From positions 62,001 through 126,000 of the forward strand of contig JBAGJY010000019.1 in NCBI GenBank assembly GCA_037034305.1: 64,000 bases of DNA, in the 5' to 3' direction. The stretch is from Streptantibioticus_A sp037034305. Its GTDB lineage: Bacteria > Actinomycetota > Actinomycetes > Streptomycetales > Streptomycetaceae. A model generated the notes under the pieces. It searched no databases, had not been told where the DNA came from, and saw nothing but the letters and a program-made list of their open reading frames with translations. This document shows, piece by piece, positions 54,101-62,614 of this stretch. A program made the translations under genes and the position numbers. The first letter of the stretch is position 1; each line of letters opens with the position of its first letter.

Positions 54101-54795
54101 CGCATCTGGTCCGCGACCTGCCGGACGTACCGCTGGAGCACCGGGGACAGATAGGCGTCCACCACCGCGGTGTCGCCGCGCGGCACCAGCTTCATCAGCG
54201 GGCTGGCCTCACTGGACAGCGACACCTGGGGGAAGCCGATCCGCTCCGCCAACTCGCCGATCGCCTGCTCGTGCGCGGGATGCAGATGGCTGTGCATACA
54301 CACCACCGCCACCGCGCGGACGCCGTCGCCGTACGCCTGGCGCAACCGCTCGCCCAGCCGGTCGAGATCCGGGGCGCGCAGCACCGTACCGTCCGCGGTG
54401 ATCCGCTCGTCGGCCTCGATGACCCGGTCGTAGAGCAGCTCGGGCAGTACGATCTCGCGGGCGAAGATCCGCGGTCGGTTCTGGTAGCCGATGCGCAACG
54501 CGTCCCCGAACCCCTTGGTGATCACCAGGGCGGTGCGCTCTCCCTTGCGTTCCAGCAGCGCGTTGGTCGCGACCGTCGTACCCATCCGCACCGCGTCCAC
54601 CCGGTCCGCCGGAACGGGGTCGTCCGGGGAGAGTCCGAGCAGCGCCCGGATGCCCGCGACGGCGGGGTCGCGATAGCGGGCCGGGTTCTCCGAGAGCAGC
54701 TTGTGAGTGGTCACCCGGCCGTCCGGGCCGCGGGCGACGATGTCGGTGAACGTGCCACCGCGGTCCACCCAGAACTGCCAGCCCGCACCAGCCAC
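51190..54795 (-). CDS. 5-oxoprolinase (fused HyuA-HyuB, ATP-dependent)
   Basis: A 1201-residue protein. N-terminal hydantoinase A half: DRGGTFTDIV, MGTTVATNALLERKG, SGPAGGIVGM and FDMGGTSTDVS (actin-like ATP site). C-terminal hydantoinase B half starts near ADPVMLEVFNNLFVSIAQQMG and includes ASRGHHAEIGG. The fused order matches eukaryotic and bacterial 5-oxoprolinases that open pyroglutamate to glutamate with ATP. GTG 54795 has AAGGG upstream. Divergent from an amino-acid permease and near a glutaminase. Confidence 0.88.
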   Translation of the reverse strand: MAGAGWQFWVDRGGTFTDIVARGPDGRVTTHKLLSENPARYRDPAVAGIRALLGLSPDDPVPADRVDAVRMGTTVATNALLERKGERTALVITKGFGDALRIGYQNRPRIFAREIVLPELLYDRVIEADERITADGTVLRAPDLDRLGERLRQAYGDGVRAVAVVCMHSHLHPAHEQAIGELAERIGFPQVSLSSEASPLMKLVPRGDTAVVDAYLSPVLQRYVRQVADQMRGVRLMFMQSNGGLAEAGHFRGKDAILSGPAGGIVGMVRMSQQAGFHKVIGFDMGGTSTDVSHFAGEYERVFDTQVAGVRLRAPMLAIHTVAAGGGSVLHFDGSRYRVGPDSAGADPGPCCYRGGGPLAVTDANVMLGRVQPAHFPQVFGPNGDQPLDVELVRQRFTELAGRIRSATGDDRSPEEVAEGYLRIAVANIANAVKRISVQQGHDVTEYALTTFGGAGGQHACAVADSLGVRTVLVPPMAGVLSALGIGLADTTAMRQQSVEVRLEPDAMERVRSVAGQLESAARGELLEEDVPAERIRVCRRAHLRYDGTDTPVPVGLAEPAEMIAEFEASHRSTYSFLMDRPIIVEALSVEATGLTEHPGLDHLGAPAAPDGAADTGTARMYTGGAWRDVPLRRRERMASGEAVTGPAVITEANATTVVDDGWRASVTEGGHLLVERVRARTEAEVGTEADPVMLEVFNNLFVSIAQQMGARLESTAQSVNIKERLDFSCALFDPEGNLIANAPHIPVHLGSMGTSVKEVLRRRRETMKPGDAYAVNDPYHGGTHLPDITVVTPVFGTGGDGRQRILFFVASRGHHAEIGGITPGSMPAASHRIEEEGVLFDNWLLVENGRLREAETLRLLTEAPHPSRNPATNLADLRAQIAANHKGVDEVGAMIRHFGLDVVLAYMRHVQDNAEEAVRRVIDALDDGEYRYEMDSGAVISVRVRVDRGRRCATVDFTGTSAQLATNFNAPSSVVTAAVLYVFRTLVADDIPLNDGCLRPLRIVIPDGSMLAPRYPAAIVAGNVETSQAITGALYAALGVQAEGSGTMNNVSFGNEHHQYYETVASGSGAGEGFDGASVVQTHMTNSRLTDPEVLEWRLPVLVEEFAVRPGSGGTGRWRGGDGAVRRLRFRAAMTVSTLSGHRRVPPYGLAGGAPGALGANRVERPDGTITPMAGCDSVDVRPGDVLVVETPGGGGYGVP

Positions 54796-55040
54796 GCCGG
54801 TTTCCCTTCCCCTCAGTGATCCACCGCAAACGATCGCGGTCCACCTCGCGTCGGGGAGCTGGTCATCAGGTACAACCGGCCGGTCGGTGGGTATTGAGGC
54901 CATGAGGCGCACGGCGCGCGCGGCTCGTGAGGGACGTTCGCGCGGCAGTGGCCCTCTTCCTTCCCCCTTCACCTGCCCGTGGACCGTGCGACCGGCGAGG
55001 CGCCCGGTGCGTCACGCGTCCCCTCGACCAAGGAGCAGCC
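54796..55040. promoter_or_regulatory. Divergent promoter region, 5-oxoprolinase/permease
   Basis: 245 bp. It contains the perfect palindrome ACCGGCCGGT (54875-54884) 80 bp before the oxoprolinase start. No clear -35/-10 boxes. Confidence 0.35.
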
Positions 55041-56480
55041 GTGGACACCACAGCGTTGGGAGCGGGCGGCGGGCCCGCCCCTTCGGTCCAACCGGAACGC
55101 CTGCGCCGCGGTGCGCTGGGGCTGGCCGACATCACCGCGTCGACCATGGCCAACATCGGACCGGCGATGAGCTTCTTCTTCGGCTTCGCGCTGATCGCGC
55201 AGACCGCGGGAGTGGCCGCGCCGCTGACCATCCTCGCGGCGGCGGTCGTGGTCGCCCTGCTGGGCAACACCCTCGCGGAGTTCTCCCGGTCCATCCCGTC
55301 CACCGGTTCGTTCATCACGTTCATCGGCAAGACGTTCGGCCCGGTCGCGGCCATCACCACCACGATCGTGGTGTCGCTCGGCTACATCATCGCGGTCTCC
55401 GCGGTCGTCGCCATCTCGGGCGGCTGGACGGCGACGATCATCGCGCACTACACCGGGGTGCACATCGCCTGGCAGTGGTTCACCGCGGCGCTGACGCTGG
55501 TCTCCTTCGCCCTGGTCGTCAAGGGCGTCTCGGTCTCCACCAAGTGGGCGGGCGCGCTTTTCGCCTTCGAGATGGGGCTGTTGGTGCTGGTGAGCGTCTG
55601 GGTACTGGTCCGGCATAGCGGACACCTGACCATGGCCCCCTTCAATCCGGGCCGACTGGCGGGTGGTTTCAAGGGACTTGGGCTCGGCTTCCCGCTCGCC
55701 GTCTTCCTCTTCGTCGGCTGGGAGAACTCGGCGGCGCTCGCCGAGGAGACCACCAACCCGCGGCACGCGGTGCCTCGGGCGATCTATCTGTCCATCGCCG
55801 CGATGACGGTCAGCTACCTGCTGTTCGCCTACGTCACGGTGGTCGGCTTCGACTACGACACCGCCGCACTCGCCAAGTCCGACGTGCCGTTCGTCGACGT
55901 GGCGTTGGGCATCCTCGGCGGCGGGGCGTTCCTCGCCTATCTCGCGGGGTTCACCTCCATCACCGGGTCGCTGATCTCGGCGGCCAACTCCCAGTCGCGG
56001 ATGATCTTCAACTCGGGCCGGGAGGGCCTGCTTCCGCCGGTCGTCGCCAAGGTCACCGCGCGCGGCCGCACCCCGTGGGTGAGCTTCGTGGTCTACCTCG
56101 CGGTCGCGCTGGGCCTGGCCTTCGGCTGGGGCTGGGACATCGACCCGGTCACCTACTTCGGGGAGTCGGCCACCTTGGGCACCATCCTCATCGTGGTCAC
56201 CTGGCTGGTCGCCAACCTGGCCCTGCCGGTGTACTACCGCCGCCACCACCCCGAGCTGTTCTCGCCGGTTCGGCACCTGGTCCTTCCGCTGGCGGGCGTC
56301 GCCGCGATCGGCTACCCGCTCTACCAACTCGTCAAGCCCGGCCAGCCCGCGCCGTACGACGTCTTCCCGCTGATCAGCGCGGCGATCATCGTGGTCGCGG
56401 TGGGGTACGCGCTGGTGCTGAACGCCCGGGACCGGACGCTGGGGGAGCGGGTGGGGTCGATCGTGGCGGACGCGGACTGA
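55041..56480 (+). CDS. APC-family amino acid permease
   Basis: A 479-residue permease with about 12 helices and family stretches (NIGPAMSFFFGFALI; GWENSAALAEETTNP). GTG 55041 has AAGGAG upstream. Substrate likely an amino acid, perhaps pyroglutamate or glutamate/glutamine given the neighbours; inference. Confidence 0.86.
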   Translation: MDTTALGAGGGPAPSVQPERLRRGALGLADITASTMANIGPAMSFFFGFALIAQTAGVAAPLTILAAAVVVALLGNTLAEFSRSIPSTGSFITFIGKTFGPVAAITTTIVVSLGYIIAVSAVVAISGGWTATIIAHYTGVHIAWQWFTAALTLVSFALVVKGVSVSTKWAGALFAFEMGLLVLVSVWVLVRHSGHLTMAPFNPGRLAGGFKGLGLGFPLAVFLFVGWENSAALAEETTNPRHAVPRAIYLSIAAMTVSYLLFAYVTVVGFDYDTAALAKSDVPFVDVALGILGGGAFLAYLAGFTSITGSLISAANSQSRMIFNSGREGLLPPVVAKVTARGRTPWVSFVVYLAVALGLAFGWGWDIDPVTYFGESATLGTILIVVTWLVANLALPVYYRRHHPELFSPVRHLVLPLAGVAAIGYPLYQLVKPGQPAPYDVFPLISAAIIVVAVGYALVLNARDRTLGERVGSIVADAD

Positions 56481-56706
56481 GCGTTGCGCCGGAAGCCGTA
56501 GCGGCGTGCCGTCGATCGTCCGCGGCAGCGTTGCCGGTCGAGCCCCTCGGGGCGCTGCCGAACCGCGGCGGACGTGGCCCGACCTGCCCCTTACGGCGTC
56601 ACCCGCACGGCCGCACCTGAGGCGACCGGCCGCATCCGCCGACTGGCGCCCGGGACCGGCCTCCCCGGGGTGCGCCCGCGGAGCGCGGGACAGGGACAAT
56701 GGCCCG

Positions 56707-57630
56707 GTGAAACACCCCATGGACTACCAGCAGATCCTGCACGACGCGATGGAGGCGGCCCGGCCGGTGCTAGGGCACGGGCGGGTCGCCGACTACATTC
56801 CGGCGCTCGCCGCGGTCGACCCGCAGGCGTTCGGCATGGCACTCGCGACGATCGACGGGGAGTTCCACGGGGTGGGCGATCACCGGACGCCGTTCTCCAT
56901 ACAGAGCGTCTCCAAGCTGTTCACCCTGGCCCTGGCCCTCGCGGAGGGCGGCGACGGGCTGTGGAAGCGGGTGGGCCGCGAGCCGTCCGGCAACCCGTTC
57001 AACTCGCTGATCCAGTTGGAGACCGAACACGGCATTCCGCGCAACCCGTTCATCAACGCCGGTGCCCTGGTGGTCACCGACGTGCTGCACAGCCTGACCG
57101 GCGACGCGAGCGGCGCGGTACGCGACTTCCTGCGCGCCGAGGCGGACAACCCGTCGATCGCCACCGACCCGGAGGTGGCCGCCTCCGAGTCCGAGACGGG
57201 GCTGCGCAACGCCGCGCTGGCCAACTTCATCGCCAGCTTCGGCAACCTGGTCAACCCGGTCGAGACGGTCCTGGAGCACTACTACGCGCACTGCGCGCTG
57301 CGCGCGAGCTGCCGTGACCTGGCGCTGGCCGGTGGCTTCCTGGCCCGGCACGGCCTACGGGCGGACGGCTCGCGGCTGCTCACCCGTAGCGACGCCAAGC
57401 GGGTCAACGCGGTGATGCTCACCTGCGGCACCTACGACGCGGCGGGCGACTTCGCCTACCGGGTCGGCCTGCCCGGCAAGAGCGGGGTGGGCGGCGCGAT
57501 CCTCGCGATCATTCCGGCGGTCGGCGCGCTGTGTGCCTGGAGCCCGGGACTGGACACCGCGGGCAACTCCCTCGGGGCCACGGTGGCGCTGGACTACTTC
57601 TCCACGGTCACCGGCTGCTCGGTGTTTTGA
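56707..57630 (+). CDS. glsA: Glutaminase (GlsA type)
   Basis: A 307-residue serine-dependent glutaminase. Catalytic S-x-x-K in FSIQSVSKLFTLALA, then NPFINAGALVVTD and PGKSGVGGAILAIIP. Converts glutamine to glutamate and ammonia. GTG 56707 preferred by distance to AGGGA; ATG 56719 is an alternative. With 5-oxoprolinase and the permease it forms a glutamate-supply group. Confidence 0.9.
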   Translation: MKHPMDYQQILHDAMEAARPVLGHGRVADYIPALAAVDPQAFGMALATIDGEFHGVGDHRTPFSIQSVSKLFTLALALAEGGDGLWKRVGREPSGNPFNSLIQLETEHGIPRNPFINAGALVVTDVLHSLTGDASGAVRDFLRAEADNPSIATDPEVAASESETGLRNAALANFIASFGNLVNPVETVLEHYYAHCALRASCRDLALAGGFLARHGLRADGSRLLTRSDAKRVNAVMLTCGTYDAAGDFAYRVGLPGKSGVGGAILAIIPAVGALCAWSPGLDTAGNSLGATVALDYFSTVTGCSVF

Positions 57631-57663
57631 GCACGACGCCGTGACCGTTGCCGGGGAAACGAT

Positions 57664-58275
57664 TCAGCGGATGCTCGCCAGCAGCCGGTCGACCTGGTCC
57701 GCGGTGGCGTGGCCGCGGGCCAGCACCGCGCCCCGCCGTCCGTCCAGGGCGAGCAGGGTCGGGAAGCCGTCCACGCCCAGTTCGCGGGAGCGGCGGAAGT
57801 CGGCCTCGGCGGCGGCCCGGGTGGCGGGCGCGCGCAGCGCGGTGACCACGGCCCGCGGGTCGACTCCGGCGGCTTCGGCGATCTGGCGGTACGTCTCCGG
57901 GTCCGACAGGCTCAGGCCGTCCAGGTAGAAGGCCTCCTGCAGGGCGGCGGCCAGGTGCACCGCGCGGTCGGGGGCGGCGGCGCGCAGCGCGGCCATGCCG
58001 AGCGCGGCGGCCTCGGAGTCCATCACGAACGAGCCGTCGGCGATCAGCCGCTGGTACCCGTCGCCGAAGCGCACCCCGGTCAGCTCGCTGATCTTGGAGT
58101 TCGACCCCTGGACGTAGCCGAACTCGCGGATCGGTACCCGGCGGGCGCCGGTGAACAGCCCCCCGCAGACCACCTCGACCGGCAGCCGCGGGTGGCGGCG
58201 GACGATCTCGGCCATGGTGGGGGCGAACCCGTAGGACCAGCCGCAGTAGGCGTCGAAGACATAGACGAGCTTCAC
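57664..58275 (-). CDS. DsbA-family (FrnE-like) thioredoxin-fold protein, CGWS site
   Basis: A 203-residue DsbA-like protein: FDAYCGWSYGFAPT near the N-terminus and the cis-Pro loop VDGFPTLLAL. The active site is CGWS, one cysteine only, as in several members of this family, so isomerase or glutathione-transferase-like chemistry is more likely than disulfide formation. GTG 58275 has GAAGG at good spacing; GTG 58290 possible. Confidence 0.82.
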   Translation of the reverse strand: MKLVYVFDAYCGWSYGFAPTMAEIVRRHPRLPVEVVCGGLFTGARRVPIREFGYVQGSNSKISELTGVRFGDGYQRLIADGSFVMDSEAAALGMAALRAAAPDRAVHLAAALQEAFYLDGLSLSDPETYRQIAEAAGVDPRAVVTALRAPATRAAAEADFRRSRELGVDGFPTLLALDGRRGAVLARGHATADQVDRLLASIR

Positions 58276-58321
58276 GGAGGGGGCCTTCACTTCCGGGGGG
58301 CGACGATTCGCCTGCGGAAAC

Positions 58322-58343
58322 AGTATCTGACGCGTCAGGTATT
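58322..58343. promoter_or_regulatory. Palindromic operator CTGACGCGTCAG
   Basis: Perfect 12-bp palindrome (58327-58338) within a 22-bp dyad (9 of 11). It lies 50-70 bp before the DsbA-like gene and 66 bp past the MarR gene. A MarR or TetR type repressor site is likely. Confidence 0.6.
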
Positions 58344-58408
58344 CCCGTCCGGCCAGAAGGGCCGCAGGCCTGCCCGCGGACCGGCTCTGAGAAGTGAAAC
58401 GAACGCGC

Positions 58409-58903
58409 TCAGCGCAGCCTGGGCAGCACGTCCCGGGCCGAGTGGCTCAGGATCCGCAGGTTCTCGGCGAACCGCTCCCGGTCCTCGGCGGGCAGCGGAT
58501 CCAGGAAGTACCGCTCCACGTTGGCCACATGCACCCGGGCCGCGAGCACCACCGTCCGCTCACCGAGCGGGGTCAACCGGACCAACTGCATCCGCCGGTC
58601 GTCCGCGGCCGGTTCGCGCACCACGAGACCCGCCGTCTCCATCCGGTCCACCAGGCGGGTCGCCCCGCCGGTGGTCAGCACCTGCTCCTGGGCGATGCGG
58701 CGCATCGGCAGCCCCGCACCGCCCGCGCGGCCCAGGATCAGCAGCACCTCGAACATCAGATGGCTGATCCCGCACTCCTGCTCAACGGCGCGGCCCAGGA
58801 TGTACTCCAGCCGGTTCGCGGCGCCCAGCAGACGGCCGAACGCCAGCACCCGTGCGTCGTTCGCCGCCTGCTCGGCCGACCCGATCCCCGTACCGTCCGC
58901 CAC
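58409..58903 (-). CDS. MarR-family regulator
   Basis: A 164-residue winged-helix protein: LPMRRIAQEQVLTTGGATRLVDRMETAGLV and the wing REPAADDRRMQLVRLTPLG, each within residues 60-115. It probably controls the DsbA-like gene downstream through the palindrome between them. GTG 58903, GGGAAGGG upstream. Confidence 0.84.
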   Translation of the reverse strand: MADGTGIGSAEQAANDARVLAFGRLLGAANRLEYILGRAVEQECGISHLMFEVLLILGRAGGAGLPMRRIAQEQVLTTGGATRLVDRMETAGLVVREPAADDRRMQLVRLTPLGERTVVLAARVHVANVERYFLDPLPAEDRERFAENLRILSHSARDVLPRLR

Positions 58904-58982
58904 CTGCCCACACCCTTCCCGCCGTACCTCGCCTCGCCGGTACATCATCCAACGCGGCGGGTGGCCGACGACGGGGGCGGGG

Positions 58983-59549
58983 TCAGCCGGTCGGCGCCTT
59001 GGTGCGCAGCACCTCGATGAACGCCCGGATCCACGCCGGGTGGTCGGGCCAGGCGCGGGCCGAGACCAGCACCCCGTCCACCACGGCCGCACCGTCCTGG
59101 TAACTCGCCCCGGCCGCCGCGACGTCCGGCTCCAGCGCGGGATAGGCGGCGGTGCGACGGCCGCCGAGCACGCCCGCGGCGGCGGAGATCTGCGGGCCGT
59201 GGCAGATCTGGGCGACCGGCTTGTCCGCCTCGAAGAAGTGCCGCACGATCCGCTGGAGTTCGGGGTCGTTGCGCAGATACTCCGGCGCGCGCCCGCCGGG
59301 GATGACCAGCGCCGCGTAGTCGGCCGGGTCGACTTCGAAGAAGGCGAGATCGGCGGGCCAGGTGTATCCCGGTTTCTCGGTGTAGGTGTCGAACCCGTCC
59401 TCGAAGTCATGGACGACGAAGCGCAGTCTCTTGCGCGTCGGCGCCGCGACCTCCACCTCGTAACCCTCCTCCCGCAGGCGCTGGTAGGGGTAGAGCACCT
59501 CCAGGGACTCCGCCGCGTCACCGGTGACGAGCAGGATCTTCACCGCCAT
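58983..59549 (-). CDS. DJ-1/PfpI-family protein
   Basis: A 188-residue protein. The nucleophile Cys lies in AQICHGPQISAAAG and the partner acid region in VIPGGRAPEYLR. Such proteins are deglycase/chaperone or protease-like. It faces stress roles in general. ATG 59549 chosen; a TTG two codons upstream is possible. Confidence 0.82.
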   Translation of the reverse strand: MAVKILLVTGDAAESLEVLYPYQRLREEGYEVEVAAPTRKRLRFVVHDFEDGFDTYTEKPGYTWPADLAFFEVDPADYAALVIPGGRAPEYLRNDPELQRIVRHFFEADKPVAQICHGPQISAAAGVLGGRRTAAYPALEPDVAAAGASYQDGAAVVDGVLVSARAWPDHPAWIRAFIEVLRTKAPTG

Positions 59550-59578
59550 GGCCAAGCACCGCCTCGTGGTCGTCGTGG

Positions 59579-59628
59579 TGTTCTCCGGACGCCGCCTCGG
59601 CGATCACCGAGGCGGCGTCCGGAGAACA
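59579..59628. terminator. Very strong 22-bp perfect hairpin
   Basis: Arms 59579-59600 and 59607-59628 pair perfectly around loop CGATCA. It lies 60 bp past the GH65 stop and 30 bp before the DJ-1 gene, so it ends the GH65 transcript. Confidence 0.8.
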
Positions 59629-59687
59629 ACCTCCCGCATCCCACGGCGCTCCGCAACCGCCTGTGGACAGAGCGTGAGGTGTCCCGG

Positions 59688-62411
59688 TCAGTCGGCCCTG
59701 CGGACCGTCAACTCCGCGATGCCCGGGTGGCTGTCGGCGTTCGCCGCGCGCACCGTCACCCGTACGTAGCGGGCCACGGCCGTGCCCTGTTGCCGCGCCG
59801 TCCAGTGCGTGCCGTCCAGCGACACCCGCACGCTGTACGAGGCGGGCCGGGTGGCCGTCCACCGCGGGCTGACCGCGGCGATACGCACCGGGCCGCCGAG
59901 GTCGACGGTCAACGTGCCCTGGGTGCCGTCCGGCACCCACGCCGTGGTGGTGTTGCCGTCCACCGCGGCTTCGGCGTTCATGCCCGGCTGCGCCGAACTG
60001 GCCGTCACCTTCGCGCACCTGGCCACGTCGGTGGTGGCCGCCAGGTCGGGACGCCGGGTCTTGAGCACCGCGGGCGCGCTCCGGCTCACCACCTGCTTGC
60101 CCTGCGCGGACTCGACGTCGAACGGCCTGCCGCTGGTCAGCCGGACCGTGGTGGCGTGCGCGCCGATGGCGACGTCGAACGTACGGCCCTGCCAGTGCAG
60201 CCCCTTGAGCGTGACGCCCTTGGCCAACTGCGGCGGCAGCGTGGGGTCGAGCCGAACCGCGTCCTGGCTCCAGCGCAGCCCGCCCAGGCCGCCCGCGAAG
60301 GTCTGCAGGAAGCCGCCCGCCCCGGTCAGGAAGTCCTGTGCGGGCGCGCCCGCCAGCGGGTCGGAGGCTCCGGCCTTGTCGCCGCGCGCCTCGGAGAACT
60401 CGTCGAACGGGCCGCGCACGAACGGCTCGATGGAGCGCATCAGGTAGGTGTACGTCGAGCAGCCCGGCTCGCCGATGGCGGCGGCGTCGATCGCGTGGAT
60501 GGAGTCCGTCATGGCCGGGCCCTGCGGATCGGTTCGCGCCGCGTAGTAGTCCAAGGTGGCCTGCGCCGAGCCGCTCGGCATCGGCCAGCCCAGCGGATAC
60601 ATCAGCATCACCGCGTCCGCCTGCTTGATCAGCGAGCCCTTGTACCCCGCGTACTGCTGGAAGACACGGGTGTTTGGGTCGTACGGGACGCGCAGGCGGT
60701 CGGCGATCCGCGCCCAGTCGGCGGGTGCCGGGCGGCCGAGGAGCCTGGCCGCCGCGGTGGCGTCGCGCAGCGCCGTGGCGGCACCGGCGTTGGTGAACAC
60801 CGCGTCGGTGACGCCGTTGCTGTACTCGTCGGGCCCGGCGACGTTCTTGACGGAGTAGCTTCCGTCGGAGTTGGGCGTGACGCGACCGGCCCAGAACCGG
60901 GCGATGCCGTCCAGCACCGGCCAACCGCGGTCGCGCAGCCAGGCGGTGTCACCGGTGGCCTGGTAGTACTGCCACACGGCGAGGGCGATGTCGCTTTGCA
61001 GATGGATCTGGGTGACACAGTGCGGTGGGCTCCAACTCTGGCACTCCGCCTGGAGGTTGCCCTGGCCGCCGCTCTCCCACGGGAAGAACACGCCCTGGTA
61101 GCCGAGTTGCCGCGCGTTGGCGCGGGCGCCCCCCAGGGTCCGGTAGCGGTAGTCCACCACCGACCTGGCCAGGTCCGGGTGGTACGCGAGCAGGGCGGGG
61201 AACATCCAGGTCTCGGCGTCCCAGAACACCAGGCCCGCGTAGTTGTCGCTGCTCAGCCCGGTTGGCGCGATGCTGTTGGCGGAACCGGCGCGGAGGCTGG
61301 AGAGCAGTGCGTACTGCGAGGAGCGCACCCACGACTGCAACTCGGGCTGCCCGGCGACCTCGATGTCGCCGCGCCACAGCCGGTCCCAGGCCGCCGAGTG
61401 CGCGGCGAACAGGGCGTCCCAACCGCGCGCCGCCGCCTGCCGGGAGGCGGCCACCGCCGAGCTGTCGGGGTGGTGCGAGGTGAGCGCGGTGTCCACACCG
61501 ACGTACTTGGTGAGGGTGTACGTGCGGCCGCCGCGCACCGGGAAGCCCACTGACTGACTTCCCGTCAGGTCCCTTTGCGTGCTGGAGAACCGGGCCGGGG
61601 CGACGCCCGCGCCGGTGCTCAGCGTGGAGGCGACCGCGCCCGCGGTGCCGGTGCCGTCGGCGCGGAACCCGATCCGCTGGGTGTGCCCGCCCGGGTGGGC
61701 GCCGGTGGCGGTGGCGGAGAGCATCCGGGCGCCGCGGCCGTCGATCAGGTCGGTGACGGTCGCCCGGCCGCTCCAGTGCGGGGTCATCCGCATCCGTACG
61801 GCGGCCACGTGCTGGTCGGCGCGGTCGGTGAGGACGTCATAGACCAGGTCGGTGGCCCGGCCGTCGCTCGCGGTCCAGGTCAGCGAGGTGCGGACCAGGC
61901 CGCAGCGCAGGTAGAGGGTCTGCCGGTAGTGCGAGAGGCGGCCGGTGGGGGTGGCGCCGCTGAACGTCTCGCCGCCGGTGCCGACCGTCAGGCCGGACCA
62001 GGTCGGCAGGGCGGCGATGACCTGCCGGTCGCCGGTGGTCTGCTTGTTGTGCGCGTACAGGCCCGAGACGAACGAGCCGTCGTAACGCGGGCTGTACAGC
62101 GGCCAGCCGGTCTTGGCGGCGGAGGCGAAGTAGCCGCTGCCGGTGGCGGGCACGCGCTGCCCCAGATAGCCGTTGCCGACGAAGGCGTGGTAGCTGTCCT
62201 TAGGGTCGATGGTAGTGGAGGAGAGGGTCCACCCGGGGTCCGACGCGGCGCAGGAACCGTCGGCGGTGGCGTCCGGCCGGTCCGCGGCGGTCGCGATCGG
62301 CGGCGCGGCGGGCGCGGCGGTGACGAGCAGTGCCGCGAGCACGGGGGCGGCTGGTCGTAGCCATCGGTGTGGACGTGCGGGGCGGGCTGGCGGCACTGTC
62401 AGCTTGCTCAT
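59688..62411 (-). CDS. Secreted GH65-type glycoside hydrolase with CBM32-like domain
   Basis: A 907-residue protein with a signal peptide (to about residue 43, TATA-like ATAADR). GH65 core: GNGYLGQRVP, FWDAETWMFPALLAYHP and GPDEYSNGVTDAVFTN with the catalytic Glu. The C-terminal 130 residues form an F5/8C (CBM32) fold (EAAVDGNTTTAWVPDGTQG). Acid trehalases share this order, so trehalose or another alpha-glucoside is the likely substrate. Controlled by the promoter/operator at 62466-62513. Confidence 0.86.
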   Translation of the reverse strand: MSKLTVPPARPARPHRWLRPAAPVLAALLVTAAPAAPPIATAADRPDATADGSCAASDPGWTLSSTTIDPKDSYHAFVGNGYLGQRVPATGSGYFASAAKTGWPLYSPRYDGSFVSGLYAHNKQTTGDRQVIAALPTWSGLTVGTGGETFSGATPTGRLSHYRQTLYLRCGLVRTSLTWTASDGRATDLVYDVLTDRADQHVAAVRMRMTPHWSGRATVTDLIDGRGARMLSATATGAHPGGHTQRIGFRADGTGTAGAVASTLSTGAGVAPARFSSTQRDLTGSQSVGFPVRGGRTYTLTKYVGVDTALTSHHPDSSAVAASRQAAARGWDALFAAHSAAWDRLWRGDIEVAGQPELQSWVRSSQYALLSSLRAGSANSIAPTGLSSDNYAGLVFWDAETWMFPALLAYHPDLARSVVDYRYRTLGGARANARQLGYQGVFFPWESGGQGNLQAECQSWSPPHCVTQIHLQSDIALAVWQYYQATGDTAWLRDRGWPVLDGIARFWAGRVTPNSDGSYSVKNVAGPDEYSNGVTDAVFTNAGAATALRDATAAARLLGRPAPADWARIADRLRVPYDPNTRVFQQYAGYKGSLIKQADAVMLMYPLGWPMPSGSAQATLDYYAARTDPQGPAMTDSIHAIDAAAIGEPGCSTYTYLMRSIEPFVRGPFDEFSEARGDKAGASDPLAGAPAQDFLTGAGGFLQTFAGGLGGLRWSQDAVRLDPTLPPQLAKGVTLKGLHWQGRTFDVAIGAHATTVRLTSGRPFDVESAQGKQVVSRSAPAVLKTRRPDLAATTDVARCAKVTASSAQPGMNAEAAVDGNTTTAWVPDGTQGTLTVDLGGPVRIAAVSPRWTATRPASYSVRVSLDGTHWTARQQGTAVARYVRVTVRAANADSHPGIAELTVRRAD

Positions 62412-62465
62412 CGTTGTCCGTTCTCGCTTTCCCTCGGTTCGCGATCACCGGTGAAGGGCGTTGCG

Positions 62466-62494
62466 AACATAAAGGGATGAACGCTAAGCGTCAA
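62466..62494 (-). promoter_or_regulatory. Sigma-70 (HrdB-type) promoter of the GH65 gene
   Basis: Minus strand TTGACG (62494-62489), 17-bp spacer, TATGTT (62471-62466). The spacing is ideal. The start codon lies about 48 nt past the expected transcript start. Confidence 0.7.
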
Positions 62495-62513
62495 TGAGCG
62501 GCGCTTAGCGTTC
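62479..62513. promoter_or_regulatory. Twin palindromic operators over the GH65 promoter
   Basis: ACGCTAAGCGT (62481-62491) is a perfect palindrome in the promoter spacer. A second, CGCTTAGCG (62502-62510), lies upstream of the -35 box, centres 20 bp apart. Together they form perfect 12-bp inverted arms. A LacI- or GntR-type sugar repressor is likely. Confidence 0.75.
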
Positions 62514-62614
62514 AAGAGGTGAACGGACGATGGTTGGTGTGTCTAGCTATTGGGCCCGGCGTGCCATGGTGCGGTAGCCCGCCGACGTGGAGTCAACAGG
62601 GAGCTAACGGGCAG

